Shown: in pieces, positions 18,506-27,763 of the stretch | Numbering within the stretch: position 1 is the stretch's first letter | Layout of the letters: every line of letters starts with the position of its first letter | Assembly: GCF_031846565.1 (NCBI RefSeq) | Contig: NZ_JAVRHL010000002.1 | Span: 1-64,000, forward strand | Source of the DNA: Tropicimonas_B omnivorans | Lineage (GTDB): Bacteria; Pseudomonadota; Alphaproteobacteria; Rhodobacterales; Rhodobacteraceae | Direction of reading: 5' to 3' | Length of the DNA stretch: 64,000 nucleotides | Notes under the pieces: model-generated | What the model was told of the DNA's origin: nothing | Database searches by the model: none | Seen by the model: the letters and a program-made list of their open reading frames with translations, nothing else | Translations under genes and position numbers: made by a program

Positions 18506-18790
18506 GAAGGTCTCAAGGGCCGCGGTACCGGTGTGTCCAGGCGGTGGCGCGCTCGATGCGGCGTAGAACGCGCCGAGGGCAAGGAAAGCCGGACGAAAGC
18601 CACTTGGCAAGCCCTCGCGGATCGGGGAGCGGAGGGTAAAGCGGGGCATCTGCCTGGTTTCGCGCCGGAGATGCCCGGTTTGGCGGCGCTTCTCCGTCCC
18701 GTTCGGGGGCCCTCGGAGCCGGGCACGCCTGACGCCACGCCGCACCTCTCGCCGCTTCCGCCAGGGGGCGCCTGCGCCTATGGTGGCGCC
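18506..18790. other. divergent intergenic region xdhA / dnaE
   Basis: 285 bases between two divergently transcribed genes. It must hold the promoters for the purine operon and dnaE. I could not pick a convincing -35/-10 pair or operator on either strand, and see no small gene. Confidence 0.5.
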
Positions 18791-21700
18791 ATGTCCAAAG
18801 CCCCCCGATTCATCCACCTGCGCGTCCATTCCGAGTACTCTCTCCTTGAGGGCGCGGTCCGGCTCAAGAAGCTGCCCGGCCTTTGCCGCGAGATGAAGAT
18901 GCCGGCGGTCGCGGTGACCGACACGGACAACATGTTCGCCGCGCTGGAATTTTCCGTCACGGCGGCAGGGCAGGGCATCCAGCCGATCATGGGCTGTCAG
19001 GTCAGCCTCGAATACCAGGAGCCGGAACCCGGCGCGCGGCCGATCCCGCCGGCGCCCGTCGTGTTGCTCGCCCAAGACGCGGCGGGCTACGCCAACCTGA
19101 TGAAGATCAACAGCTTTCTCTATCTCCGGGGCGACGGGCGCGAGGCGCATGTCACGGTGGAGGAGCTGACGGAGCATGCCGAGGGCATCATCTGTCTCAC
19201 CGGCGGTCCGCTCGGGCCTCTCGGGCGGCTGATCCTGCAGGGGCGCCGTCCGGCGGCGGAGGCGCTGGCCTCCCGCCTCGCCGCGGCGTTCCCGCATCGC
19301 CTCTACGTGGAGTTGCAGCGCCATCCGGGGGAGAACGGCCTGCCCGAGGAGGAGGCGCTGACCGAGCGGCCGATGATCGAGATGGCCTATGCCATGCGCC
19401 TGCCGCTCGTCGCCACCAACGACGCCTACTTCCCCAAGCCCACGATGTACGAAGCGCATGACGCGCTGATCTGCATCGCGGAGGGCGCCTATGTCGACCA
19501 GCAGGAGCCGCGCCGGCGTCTGACCCCCCAGCATTACCTCAAGACCCCGGAGGAGATGGCCGCGCTCTTCGCCGACCTGCCCGAGGCGATCGAGAATACC
19601 GTGGAGATCGCACGGCGCTGCCACGTCGTGTCCGAGTTGCGGGATCCGATCCTGCCGCGCTTTGCCGACAACGAGGTGGCCGAGCTGCGGCGGCAGGCGA
19701 AGGACGGCCTCGTGGCCCGTCTCGCCGTGATCCCCCACGCCGCGCCGGTCGAGGAGTACGAGAAACGCCTCGAATTCGAGCTCGGCATCATCGAGGGGAT
19801 GGGCTTCCCCGGCTACTTCCTGATCGTCGCGGACTTCATCAAGTGGGCGAAGGATGAGAACATCCCGGTCGGGCCGGGGCGAGGGTCGGGCGCGGGCTCA
19901 CTCGTCGCCTATGCGCTGACGATCACGGATCTCGATCCACTGCGCTACTCCCTCCTCTTCGAGCGGTTCCTCAACCCCGAGCGGGTCTCCATGCCCGACT
20001 TCGACATCGACTTCTGCATGGACCGCCGCGAAGAGGTGATCCGCTACGTGCAGGGCAAGTACGGGCGGGAAAAGGTCGGCCAGATCATCACCTTCGGCGC
20101 GCTTCTGTCGAAGGCCGCCGTCCGCGATATCGGCCGGGTCCTCCAGATGCCCTACGGGCAGGTGGACCGGCTGTCGAAGATGATTCCGGTGGAGGGCGTG
20201 AAGCCCGTCTCCATCCAGCAGGCGCTGGTGCAGGAGGAGCGGCTGCGCGCCGAGGCGCGGGCCGAGGAGGTGGTCGACCGCCTCCTGACCTACGGCCAGC
20301 AGGTCGAGGGGCTCCTGCGCAACGCCTCCACCCACGCCGCCGGCGTCGTGATCGGGGACAGGCCGCTCGATGCGCTCGTTCCGCTCTATCAGGACCCGCG
20401 GTCGGACATGCCGGCCACGCAGTTCAACATGAAATGGGTGGAGCAGGCCGGGCTGGTGAAGTTCGACTTCCTCGGCCTCAAGACCCTGACCGTCATCCAG
20501 AATGCGGTCGATCTCATCGTCGCCGGAGGGCGTCCGCTCCACGTCTCTCCCGCCGGGGAGACGCTGTTCGAACCGCCGGAGGGCCACCTCAACGACATCG
20601 GCGCGATCCCCCTCGACGACGAGGCCTCCTACAAGCTTTACGCCGACGCGAAGACCGTCGCCGTGTTCCAGGTGGAATCCACCGGCATGATGGACGCGCT
20701 CCGGCGCATGAAGCCCACCTGCATCGAGGACATCGTCGCCCTCGTCGCGCTCTACCGGCCCGGTCCGATGGAGAACATCCCGAAATATTGCGAGGTCAAG
20801 AACGGCCTCTCCGAGCGGGACCGGCTGCACCCCCTGATCGACCATATCCTCGACGAGACGCAGGGCATCATCGTCTACCAGGAACAGGTGATGCAGATCG
20901 CGCAGGAGATGGCGGGATACTCCCTCGGCGGCGCCGACCTGCTCCGCCGCGCGATGGGCAAGAAGATCAAGGAGGCGATGGACGCCGAGCGGCCGAAGTT
21001 CCTGGATGGTTCCGAGAAGAACGGCGTCGACAAGGACAAGGCCCAGGAGGTCTGGGACCTTCTCGAGAAGTTCGCCAATTACGGGTTCAACAAGTCCCAC
21101 GCCGCCGCCTATGCCGTGGTCAGCTACCAGACGGCCTGGCTCAAGGCGAACCACCCGGTCGAGTTCATGGCCGCGGTGATGAACTGTGATATCCACCTGA
21201 CGGACAAGCTCGCGATCTACGCCGAGGAGGTGCGCCGGGGCCTGAAGATCGACATCATCCCGCCGTGCGTGAACCGCTCCCTCGCGACCTTCGGCGTGAA
21301 GGATGGCAAGATCCTCTACGCGCTCGGCGCGCTCAAGAACGTCGGGGCCGACGCGATGCAGCTCATCGTGGACGGGCGCGGGGATCGGTCCTACGCCACG
21401 CTCTACGACATCGCCCGCCGGGTCGATCTCAAGCGCATCGGCAAGCGGCCGCTCGAAATGCTGGTTCGCGCCGGCGCCTTCGACGAGCTCGACCGCAACC
21501 GCCGCCGCGTGCTGGACGGCCTCGATGCCCTCGTCGCCTATTCCGCCGCGATCCACGAGCAGCGCCACTCCAACCAGGTCTCGCTCTTCGGCGAGGCGGG
21601 GGACGATCTGCCTGAGCCGAGGATGCCGAACGCTGAGGACTGGATGCCCGCCGAGCGGCTTGGGGAGGAGCACCGCGCCGTCGGGTTCTACCTCTCCGGC

Positions 21701-22303
21701 CACCCGCTCGACGATTTCATGGGCGCGCTCAAGCGGAAGGGCATCAAGACGCTGGAGCGGGTCCGGGCCGAAAGCGCCAATGGCCCCGCCATCGTGAAGA
21801 TGGCCGGCACCGTCTCCGCCAAGCAGGAGCGCAAGTCCGCCCGCGGAAATCGCTTCGCGTTCGTCTCCCTGTCGGATCCGACCGGCCTCTACGAGGTCAC
21901 CGTCTTTTCGGACACGCTCGAGGCGGCACGGGATGCGCTGGAGCCCGGCAGCAACGTCGTGATCACCGCCGAGGCGACGGCGGAGGCGGACCAGCTCAAG
22001 CTCCTCTGCCGCGGCGCGACCCCTCTCGAGCAGGCGGTTGCGGGCGCGGAAGGCGGCGCGGTGCGGGTCGTGCTCGAAGAGCCGGACGCTGTGGAAATGG
22101 TCTCGACCGTCCTGGAGCGGTACGGCGCCCAGACGCGGGAGCGGGGACAGATCCTCCTGGAGATCAACGCCCCGGGCTTTGCCGAAGTGGAGTTCGTCCT
22201 CGGGGACGGGCTTCCGGTAAGCGCGACGATCCGGGGGGCGATCAAGTCCCTCCGCGGCGTGGCGCTGGTCGAGGATGCGGAGCCCGTGGCGCTGCGGAGC
22301 TGA
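18791..22303 (+). CDS. dnaE: DNA polymerase III subunit alpha
   Basis: 1170-residue replicative polymerase. The N-terminal PHP domain begins FIHLRVHSEYSLLEGAV. The catalytic palm carries PDFDIDFCMDRR, with Asp405 and Asp407 matching E. coli Asp401/403. The third carboxylate is in VKFDFLGLK (Asp559). The C-terminal third has the helix-hairpin-helix and OB-fold regions (for example KMAGTVSAKQERKS). The ATG at 18791 starts the conserved region. The frame is open back to 17072, but that is antisense to xdhA. No clear Shine-Dalgarno is visible before the ATG. Confidence 0.98.
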   Translation: MSKAPRFIHLRVHSEYSLLEGAVRLKKLPGLCREMKMPAVAVTDTDNMFAALEFSVTAAGQGIQPIMGCQVSLEYQEPEPGARPIPPAPVVLLAQDAAGYANLMKINSFLYLRGDGREAHVTVEELTEHAEGIICLTGGPLGPLGRLILQGRRPAAEALASRLAAAFPHRLYVELQRHPGENGLPEEEALTERPMIEMAYAMRLPLVATNDAYFPKPTMYEAHDALICIAEGAYVDQQEPRRRLTPQHYLKTPEEMAALFADLPEAIENTVEIARRCHVVSELRDPILPRFADNEVAELRRQAKDGLVARLAVIPHAAPVEEYEKRLEFELGIIEGMGFPGYFLIVADFIKWAKDENIPVGPGRGSGAGSLVAYALTITDLDPLRYSLLFERFLNPERVSMPDFDIDFCMDRREEVIRYVQGKYGREKVGQIITFGALLSKAAVRDIGRVLQMPYGQVDRLSKMIPVEGVKPVSIQQALVQEERLRAEARAEEVVDRLLTYGQQVEGLLRNASTHAAGVVIGDRPLDALVPLYQDPRSDMPATQFNMKWVEQAGLVKFDFLGLKTLTVIQNAVDLIVAGGRPLHVSPAGETLFEPPEGHLNDIGAIPLDDEASYKLYADAKTVAVFQVESTGMMDALRRMKPTCIEDIVALVALYRPGPMENIPKYCEVKNGLSERDRLHPLIDHILDETQGIIVYQEQVMQIAQEMAGYSLGGADLLRRAMGKKIKEAMDAERPKFLDGSEKNGVDKDKAQEVWDLLEKFANYGFNKSHAAAYAVVSYQTAWLKANHPVEFMAAVMNCDIHLTDKLAIYAEEVRRGLKIDIIPPCVNRSLATFGVKDGKILYALGALKNVGADAMQLIVDGRGDRSYATLYDIARRVDLKRIGKRPLEMLVRAGAFDELDRNRRRVLDGLDALVAYSAAIHEQRHSNQVSLFGEAGDDLPEPRMPNAEDWMPAERLGEEHRAVGFYLSGHPLDDFMGALKRKGIKTLERVRAESANGPAIVKMAGTVSAKQERKSARGNRFAFVSLSDPTGLYEVTVFSDTLEAARDALEPGSNVVITAEATAEADQLKLLCRGATPLEQAVAGAEGGAVRVVLEEPDAVEMVSTVLERYGAQTRERGQILLEINAPGFAEVEFVLGDGLPVSATIRGAIKSLRGVALVEDAEPVALRS

Positions 22304-22515
22304 GTCGCCGGCAGCGGCGCGCTTGAGAAAACGTGAACGCAGCCGCGTGAAAACGGCGGTTCCGTGCGCGCTGGACCCGCCTGTGCGCGCGGCCCCGCCC
22401 ATCGGCGCGCGACTTCACGCTCAGGTTGTGATTTGACCCGCCCCACCCGCTTGCCGGACACGGGCCCCCTCTGTAGCACCTCCAGGATCATGCGACTTCA
22501 ACGGAGGTTTTCCGG

Positions 22516-23109
22516 ATGCGCGTCCGCGATTGCGCCACACTCGTCGTCCTTGCCCTCGCCTGGCTGACGATCCCCGCCCATGCCGGCGGGCCGAGCGAGA
22601 CGACACCGGCCGCCGAGGTCAAGGCCAACACCATCGCCACCGTCGTCGCCAACCCGCCCCCGTTCGGCGAGATGACGAAGGTGTGCGGCGTGTCCGGCGA
22701 GGCGCTCGGCACACCGGTGGACAAGCGCCCCGAGAGCGGTCGGACGCAGTTCGTGCTCTACGACAGCGCCTACGGATCCTCGCAACCGCGCTCCTTCTTC
22801 GTCACCGGCCTGGACGGCAACTGCGCGATCCACGTCCGGGCGACGGTGGCGATGTTCGGCTCCCTCGAACTGTACGAGATGATGCAGTTCGGCGGCCTCG
22901 GAGCGCCGGCGGGCGCCCCCACCGATGCCACCTATGCCCAGCTTCGCGCGGCTAGGTGCGGAGGTTCGCCAGCTCCCTGCACGGGCCGGAAGCTGGATGC
23001 GCTGGCACGGGATACAGCCTTCCTCAGCCTCTACGAGACGCAAGACAGCGCGCAGCACCTCGAGCTCCTGCTCCATCGTGGCGCGGTTCAGGCCGCGGCG
23101 CTGAAGTAG
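22516..23109 (+). CDS. secreted protein of unknown function
   Basis: 197-residue protein with a Sec signal peptide (TLVVLALAWLTIPAHA, cleavage near residue 23). The mature part has four cysteines, in KVCGVS, GNCAIH, ARCGG and APCTG, which could form two disulfides in the periplasm. No known domain is recognised. GGAGG at 22502-22506 supports the ATG. It follows dnaE after 212 bases that contain no gene and converges on the CtrA-like regulator gene. Confidence 0.75.
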   Translation: MRVRDCATLVVLALAWLTIPAHAGGPSETTPAAEVKANTIATVVANPPPFGEMTKVCGVSGEALGTPVDKRPESGRTQFVLYDSAYGSSQPRSFFVTGLDGNCAIHVRATVAMFGSLELYEMMQFGGLGAPAGAPTDATYAQLRAARCGGSPAPCTGRKLDALARDTAFLSLYETQDSAQHLELLLHRGAVQAAALK

Positions 23110-23161
23110 GCGAGGCCAGGGCAGGAGCCGGGGGACCGGCCCTCCCTGACGAGGGCCGCCG

Positions 23162-23935
23162 TCACGCGAGCTGGCGGCGATCCTCCCGGATCGTGACCTT
23201 GCGCCTGCGCCGCTCGACGAAGTGCAGCGCGGCCTCCGTCAGCTGGCGGGCCTGGTCCCGGGCGTTGAGGCCGAAGCCGTAGCCACGCCCCCACGCCGTC
23301 GAAATGGCGCCCGAGCCGCCACCCAGATCGGCGATCTTCTTGCGGATCTTGCAGACATGCACGTCGATCGTCTTCACTTCGGGACCCTCCTCCACGTCAT
23401 AGAGATGGGCGAGCATCTCCTCCTTCTCCACGGTGCGTCCGTGGCGGAGGGCAAGCATTTCCACGAGCCGCGATTCCGTTGGCGTCAGGTGAAGGGGCTG
23501 GCCCCTCACGGTCGCGGTGCAGGTTACGAGATCGTAGGCGAGACCCTCGGAGACGAGGACGGGATGGGCGAGGCCCGCGCGGCGGCGGACCACCGCGCCG
23601 ATCCGGGCGGCCGATTCCCGCGCGTCGGCGCATTCGAGCAGGACGTCGTCCGCGCCGAGACCGAACGCGGCAGCGCGCGCGCCGCTATCGGATCCGGGGG
23701 GCATCAGGACGAGGATCGGCAGGCGCGGACGGTAGGAGCGGATCAGCTTCACCGCCTCGCGCCAGGCGAGGTCCGGAAGGTCCACGTCGACGATGACGGC
23801 GTCGATCTGGCCGAGATCGGCCCAGTCCACCAGTTCCTGGCCGGTCTGGACGGTCGACATCGCGAAGCCGGCGGCGCGCAGGTCGGTGATCGTCGAGGCG
23901 GCGCCCCAGGTGGTTTCGGTCGCTAGGATGCGCAT
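23162..23935 (-). CDS. CtrA-like OmpR-family response regulator with degenerate receiver
   Basis: 257-residue regulator. The C-terminal winged helix (about residues 125-220) is close to CtrA by eye: LTPTESRLVEMLALRHGRT, KTIDVHVCKIRKKIA and WGRGYGF. In the receiver the phospho-acceptor position is kept (Asp50 in IVDVDLPD). However, the acidic pair near the N-terminus is replaced (MRILATETT instead of IEDD), the switch Ser/Thr is Met (ILVLMPPG), and the conserved Lys is Glu (GADDVLLEC). A basic tail of about 35 residues follows the DNA-binding domain. Start at 23935 is supported by AAAGGA upstream. It is probably a paralogue of CtrA rather than CtrA itself, and phosphorylation-independent control is plausible. 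The 250 bases upstream hold no gene. Confidence 0.8.
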   Translation of the reverse strand: MRILATETTWGAASTITDLRAAGFAMSTVQTGQELVDWADLGQIDAVIVDVDLPDLAWREAVKLIRSYRPRLPILVLMPPGSDSGARAAAFGLGADDVLLECADARESAARIGAVVRRRAGLAHPVLVSEGLAYDLVTCTATVRGQPLHLTPTESRLVEMLALRHGRTVEKEEMLAHLYDVEEGPEVKTIDVHVCKIRKKIADLGGGSGAISTAWGRGYGFGLNARDQARQLTEAALHFVERRRRKVTIREDRRQLA

Positions 23936-24156
23936 GGGTCGGGTCCTTTCACGCGAGGGCCTCGTAACGTGCACGCCGCCCGGACTCCGTCCGGGAAAAG
24001 GCGCGCCACGTACATGGCAACAACTAAAGATCTGGGGGAGGTTCTCCTCGGTGCCGCACGGCGGGAGCCCACCTGCGGTAAACCCATTACTAGCGACTAA
24101 ATCCCAGGGCGAGAAGATGCCATGAGATCATAGGGTTAAGGAGGAGTTACGGATTG

Positions 24157-24181
24157 CGGCAGGACGGTGGCCGTCCTGCCG
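24157..24181 (-). terminator. hairpin after maeB
   Basis: Perfect 11-base stem (24157-24167 with 24171-24181) and a three-base loop, five bases beyond the maeB stop. There is no T tract on the minus strand, so it is either a factor-dependent terminator or an mRNA 3'-end stabiliser. Confidence 0.45.
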
Positions 24182-24185
24182 GTGA

Positions 24186-26468
24186 TCAGGCGTAGTGGCT
24201 GACCGGCGTGCCTGCGATCGCGCTCATGTTCAGCAGGCCGCGGGCGGAGATCGACGGGGTCACGATATGGGCGCGATTGCCCATTCCCATCAGGATCGGA
24301 CCCACCTCCAGGCCGCCGCCCTTCGACTTCAGGATGTTGCGCACGCCGGAGGCCGCGTCCGAGTTGGCGAAGACGAGGACATTTGCGGCGCCGGAAAGGC
24401 GGCCGCCCGGGAAAATCCGCTCGCGCAGGTCCGGATCGAGCGCCGCATCCACGTGCATTTCCCCCTCGTAGGCAAAATCGCGGGGCGCGCGGTCCAGGAT
24501 ATCGAGCGCCGCGCGCATCCGCCGACCCGAATCGCAGTCGAGGTTGCCGAATTGAGAATGCGAGCAGAGCGCCACGTTAGGCTCCAGACCGAAGCGGCGG
24601 ACATGGCGCGCCGCCCCGATCACCGATTCCGCGATCTGCTCCGGTGTCGGCTCGGGATGGACCTGCGTGTCGGCGACGAAAAGCGGGCCATCCTGGAGGA
24701 TCATCAGCGAGAGCGCCCCGGTGGGCCGCAGGCCGTGCCCGCCCAGGACCTGCGTGATGTATTGCAGGTGCCAGAGGTACTGGCCGACCGTGCCGCAGAT
24801 CATGCTGTCCGCCTCGCCGCGATGCACCATGACGGCGGCGATGGCGGTGGTGTTGGTGCGCATGATCGCGCGGGCGATGTCGGGGGTGACGCCGCGGCGC
24901 GCGACGAGGCCGTGATAGGTCTCCCAGTAGGCGCGGTAGCGCGGATCGTCCTCGGGGTTCACGATATCGAAATCGACGCCGGGACGGATGGAGAGGCCGG
25001 CGCGGTCCGCGCGCATGGCCACGACCTCGGGCCGGCCGATGAGGATCGGCTTGTCCGTGGTCTCCTCGATGATCGCGTTCGCCGCGCGCAGGATGCGCTC
25101 GTCCTCGCCCTCGGCAAAGACGATCCGGCGCTCGGCGCGGGACGCGGCCTCGAAGACCGGGCGCATCAGGAGCGCGGAGCGGAAGACGGATCCGTCGAGC
25201 GTCCGCTTGTAGGCGTTGAGATCCGCGATCGGCTTGGAGGCGACACCGCTCTCCATCGCCGCGCGGGCGACGGCGGGCGCGACCACGCCCATCAGCCGCG
25301 GATCGAAGGGCTTCGGGATCAGGTAGGAGGGGCCGAAGGTCAGCTGCTCGCCCTTGTAGGCCGCGGCTGCCTCGGCGCTCGTGGTGCGGCGCGCAAGGGC
25401 GGCGATGCCCTCCACGCAAGCCACCTTCATCGCGTCGTTGATCTCAGTCGCCCCGACGTCGAGCGCCCCGCGGAAGATGTAGGGGAAGCACAGGACGTTA
25501 TTGACCTGGTTGGGATAATCCGAGCGGCCCGTGGCGATCAGCGCGTCCGGCTTGGCCTCGCGGGCGAGATCGGGCTGGATCTCCGGCTCCGGGTTCGCCA
25601 GCGCGAAGATCACCGGACGGTCCGCCATGCGGCCGACCAATTCGGGGCCGAGGACACGGGGCCCGGAGAGGCCGAGGAAGAGGTCCGCCCCGTCGATCAC
25701 GTCATCCAGCGTCCGCGGCCCGCCCGGTTGGGCGAAAGCGGCCTTCTGCGGGTTCATGTTCGCCTCGCGGCCCTCGTGGACGAGGCCGTCGAGATCGCAG
25801 AGCCAGACATTCTCGCGCTTCACGCCGAGGCTGAGGAGCATGTTGAGGCAGGCGATCCCCGCTGCGCCGCCGCCGGTGGAAACGACCTTGATCTCGCCGA
25901 AGCTCTTCTTCGCCACGCGCAGCGCGTTCAGCGCCGCCGCGCCGACGACGATGGCCGTGCCGTGCTGGTCGTCGTGGAAGACCGGGATGTTCATCCGCTC
26001 GCGGCAGATCTTCTCGACCACGAAACAGTCCGGGGCCTTGATGTCCTCGAGATTGATCGCGCCGAAGGTGGGCTCGAGCGCGCAGACGACCTCCGCCAGC
26101 TTCTCGGGGTCGGAGACGTCCACCTCGATGTCGAAACAGTCGATTCCGGCAAACTTCTTGAACAGCACCGCCTTGCCTTCCATCACCGGCTTGGAGGCAA
26201 GCGCACCGATATTGCCGAGACCGAGAACCGCGGTGCCGTTCGAGATCACGGCGACGAGGTTGCCGCGGGTCGTGTAGCGCGAGGCGGTGGACGGATCCTC
26301 GGCGATGCGCAAGGAGGCCTCGGCGACACCGGGCGAATAGGCGAGCGACAGGTCCCGGCCATTGGCCAGGGGCTTCGTGGCCTGGACCTCGAGCTTACCT
26401 GGACGCGGGAACTCATGATAGTTCAGAGCGAAGCTCTGTGTGCGGGGGGGCTCGTTGTCCGTTCCCAT
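24186..26468 (-). CDS. maeB: NADP-dependent malic enzyme with C-terminal phosphotransacetylase-like domain
   Basis: Decarboxylates malate to pyruvate, giving NADPH. The protein is about 760 residues. The N-terminal malic enzyme domain has DLSLAYSPGVAEA and FHDDQHGTAI. The NADP fold (about 170-420) has VVSTGGGAAGIACLN. The C-terminal 330 residues are the regulatory PTA-like domain typical of MaeB (GEADSMICGT, then VADTQVHPEPT). An alternative ATG at 26495 adds nine residues and has GGAGG only three bases away. The one at 26468 has AAGGAG at 11 bases. Family alignment favours 26468 but not decisively. Confidence 0.93.
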   Translation of the reverse strand: MGTDNEPPRTQSFALNYHEFPRPGKLEVQATKPLANGRDLSLAYSPGVAEASLRIAEDPSTASRYTTRGNLVAVISNGTAVLGLGNIGALASKPVMEGKAVLFKKFAGIDCFDIEVDVSDPEKLAEVVCALEPTFGAINLEDIKAPDCFVVEKICRERMNIPVFHDDQHGTAIVVGAAALNALRVAKKSFGEIKVVSTGGGAAGIACLNMLLSLGVKRENVWLCDLDGLVHEGREANMNPQKAAFAQPGGPRTLDDVIDGADLFLGLSGPRVLGPELVGRMADRPVIFALANPEPEIQPDLAREAKPDALIATGRSDYPNQVNNVLCFPYIFRGALDVGATEINDAMKVACVEGIAALARRTTSAEAAAAYKGEQLTFGPSYLIPKPFDPRLMGVVAPAVARAAMESGVASKPIADLNAYKRTLDGSVFRSALLMRPVFEAASRAERRIVFAEGEDERILRAANAIIEETTDKPILIGRPEVVAMRADRAGLSIRPGVDFDIVNPEDDPRYRAYWETYHGLVARRGVTPDIARAIMRTNTTAIAAVMVHRGEADSMICGTVGQYLWHLQYITQVLGGHGLRPTGALSLMILQDGPLFVADTQVHPEPTPEQIAESVIGAARHVRRFGLEPNVALCSHSQFGNLDCDSGRRMRAALDILDRAPRDFAYEGEMHVDAALDPDLRERIFPGGRLSGAANVLVFANSDAASGVRNILKSKGGGLEVGPILMGMGNRAHIVTPSISARGLLNMSAIAGTPVSHYA

Positions 26469-26640
26469 CCTGGGTCGCGCTCCTTGCGGGGTCATGCGCC
26501 TCCGATACTAGAAACCCCGCGCTCGGCAAACCGGAATGGGCATCGAGGGCGGAGCAGGGCGATCAGCCGGGAGGCGGTGCCGAATGAGGGGGCCGGAGTG
26601 GCTGGTTGAGGGCCGAGATGCTCGAGGGGGACGTGCGACA

Positions 26641-26677
26641 CAAAAGCGCCAGCTCCGTGGGGCAGGAGCCGGCGCTT
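26641..26677 (-). terminator. rho-independent terminator of DUF3072 gene
   Basis: Twelve-base stem (26645-26656 with 26665-26676, one G-U pair) and an eight-base loop. On the minus strand it is followed by TTTTGTG. It lies about 40 bases after the stop of the DUF3072 gene. Confidence 0.75.
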
Positions 26678-26718
26678 GGCCGCGTCATCTCGGACGCGCA
26701 TCGTGGGTTGCGATAAAG

Positions 26719-26940
26719 TCAGTCGCCGCGGCCGGTCTTTCCCTGAAGCGCGTCGATCCGCTTGCTGGCGTCGGCCTTGGACAGGTCCGGGTCGAACTCC
26801 TCCCCGGCCTCCTCGCTGAGGGTCTGGAGGTAGCTCGCCTGTGCGCCGGTCATCGGCTCTTCGCCCGTAACCCAGTCGTCCACCGGCTTCTCGGCGTTTC
26901 CGGGCGCGTCTTCCTTGGGGTGTTCGGTGGTCTTGTCCAT
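26719..26940 (-). CDS. DUF3072 family protein, copy 1
   Basis: 73-residue acidic cytoplasmic protein. The C-terminal half contains EEPMTGAQASYLQTLSEEAG and SKADASKRIDALQG, matching DUF3072, a short domain of unknown function. I start it at the ATG at 26940 (MDKTTEHPKED). The frame upstream to 27027 encodes unrelated residues. A paralogous gene of the same length lies 103 bases upstream on the same strand. Confidence 0.82.
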   Translation of the reverse strand: MDKTTEHPKEDAPGNAEKPVDDWVTGEEPMTGAQASYLQTLSEEAGEEFDPDLSKADASKRIDALQGKTGRGD

Positions 26941-27043
26941 GATGTCTGTCTCGCGTGAAGGGAACATTCGGAGCTGGAACCCCGCAGGTTCGCTCAATGT
27001 TCCGCCCCTCCCGCACTTGGAGATCACGAGCGCGAGAGGGCAC

Positions 27044-27265
27044 TCAGCCCCCGGCGTCGAGCCCCGTCTCGCCCTCGAGCTCGGCCTTCCGGCGCAGCGC
27101 CTGCTCTTCGGTCAGGCTGGCATCGAAAGGTTCGCCCGCCTTGTCGCAGAGCGCCCGCAACGTGGCTGAGGTTTCGGCGGTCATGGGATCGTCCCGACCG
27201 GTCGCGGTGCTGTCCGGCGCGGCGGCGGGGTTGGGCATCATGAAACTGTCCGGGGTCTTCGGCAT
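27044..27265 (-). CDS. DUF3072-like protein, copy 2
   Basis: 73 residues, the same length as the neighbouring copy. The shared pattern is PMT, then AGE-FD, then an Ala/Arg helix and L-G-TG. The DUF3072 match is weaker than for copy 1, so this looks like a diverged tandem duplicate. Start at 27265 (MPKTPDSFMM), with an AGAGGA-like site upstream. It is divergent from cdd across about 97 bases. Confidence 0.68.
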   Translation of the reverse strand: MPKTPDSFMMPNPAAAPDSTATGRDDPMTAETSATLRALCDKAGEPFDASLTEEQALRRKAELEGETGLDAGG

Positions 27266-27362
27266 GGGACGCAGTCCTCTGACGTGGCGGTCGAGGTGAC
27301 AACCGCGCCCGGAGGGCGCATGTTCCCCGAAAGAAGAATGCAGAGCACGCCCGGGAGGGACC

Positions 27363-27758
27363 ATGGCCGAGACGGAATTGATGATGGCGGCGCGGACGGT
27401 GCGCGAGAAGGCCTACGCGCCCTATTCGGGGTTCAAGGTGGGCGCGGCGATCCTGACCGTGCACGGCAACACCCATGTCGGCTGCAACGTCGAGAACGTC
27501 GCCTATCCCGAGGGCACCTGCGCCGAGGCCGGCGCCATCGCCGCCATGATCGCGGCGGGGGAGACCCAGATCGCCGAGGTCGCCGTGATCGCCGACAGCC
27601 CCGATCCCGTGCCGCCCTGCGGCGGCTGCCGTCAGAAGCTGGCGGAGTTCGCCGCGGAGGATGCGCGCGTGACGCTTGGAACCACGGACGGGACGATCCG
27701 GGAGAACAGCGTGGCCGAGCTGTTGCCCGGCGCGTTCGGTCCGGGGCACATGGAGTAG
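27363..27758 (+). CDS. cdd: cytidine deaminase
   Basis: 131-residue homotetrameric-type zinc enzyme that deaminates (deoxy)cytidine to (deoxy)uridine. The zinc/catalytic motifs are CAEAGAI (Cys and catalytic Glu) and PPCGGCRQ (two Cys). The substrate motif GCNVENVAYPEGT is intact. GGGAGG just upstream supports the ATG at 27363. It is the first gene of the salvage run cdd-deoA-deoB-add-upp. The stop is five bases before the deoA GTG. Confidence 0.96.
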   Translation: MAETELMMAARTVREKAYAPYSGFKVGAAILTVHGNTHVGCNVENVAYPEGTCAEAGAIAAMIAAGETQIAEVAVIADSPDPVPPCGGCRQKLAEFAAEDARVTLGTTDGTIRENSVAELLPGAFGPGHME

Positions 27759-27763
27759 AGCTC

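Noticed and set aside
17072..18790. In-frame N-terminal extension of dnaE of more than 570 residues
   Set aside because: It is antisense to xdhA, and DnaE homologues start at the PHP domain, which begins after 18791.
19898..22402. 834-codon open frame antisense to dnaE
   Set aside because: Shadow of dnaE; composition is typical of antisense frames and there are no motifs.
22321..22515. Promoter for the secreted-protein gene (TTGACC or TTGCCG boxes)
   Set aside because: The matching -10 boxes are poor or wrongly spaced, so no call was made.
27284..27763. In-frame N-terminal extension of deoA overlapping cdd
   Set aside because: Cdd is intact in the other frame. The GTG at 27764 has a good ribosome-binding site and gives the normal DeoA length.
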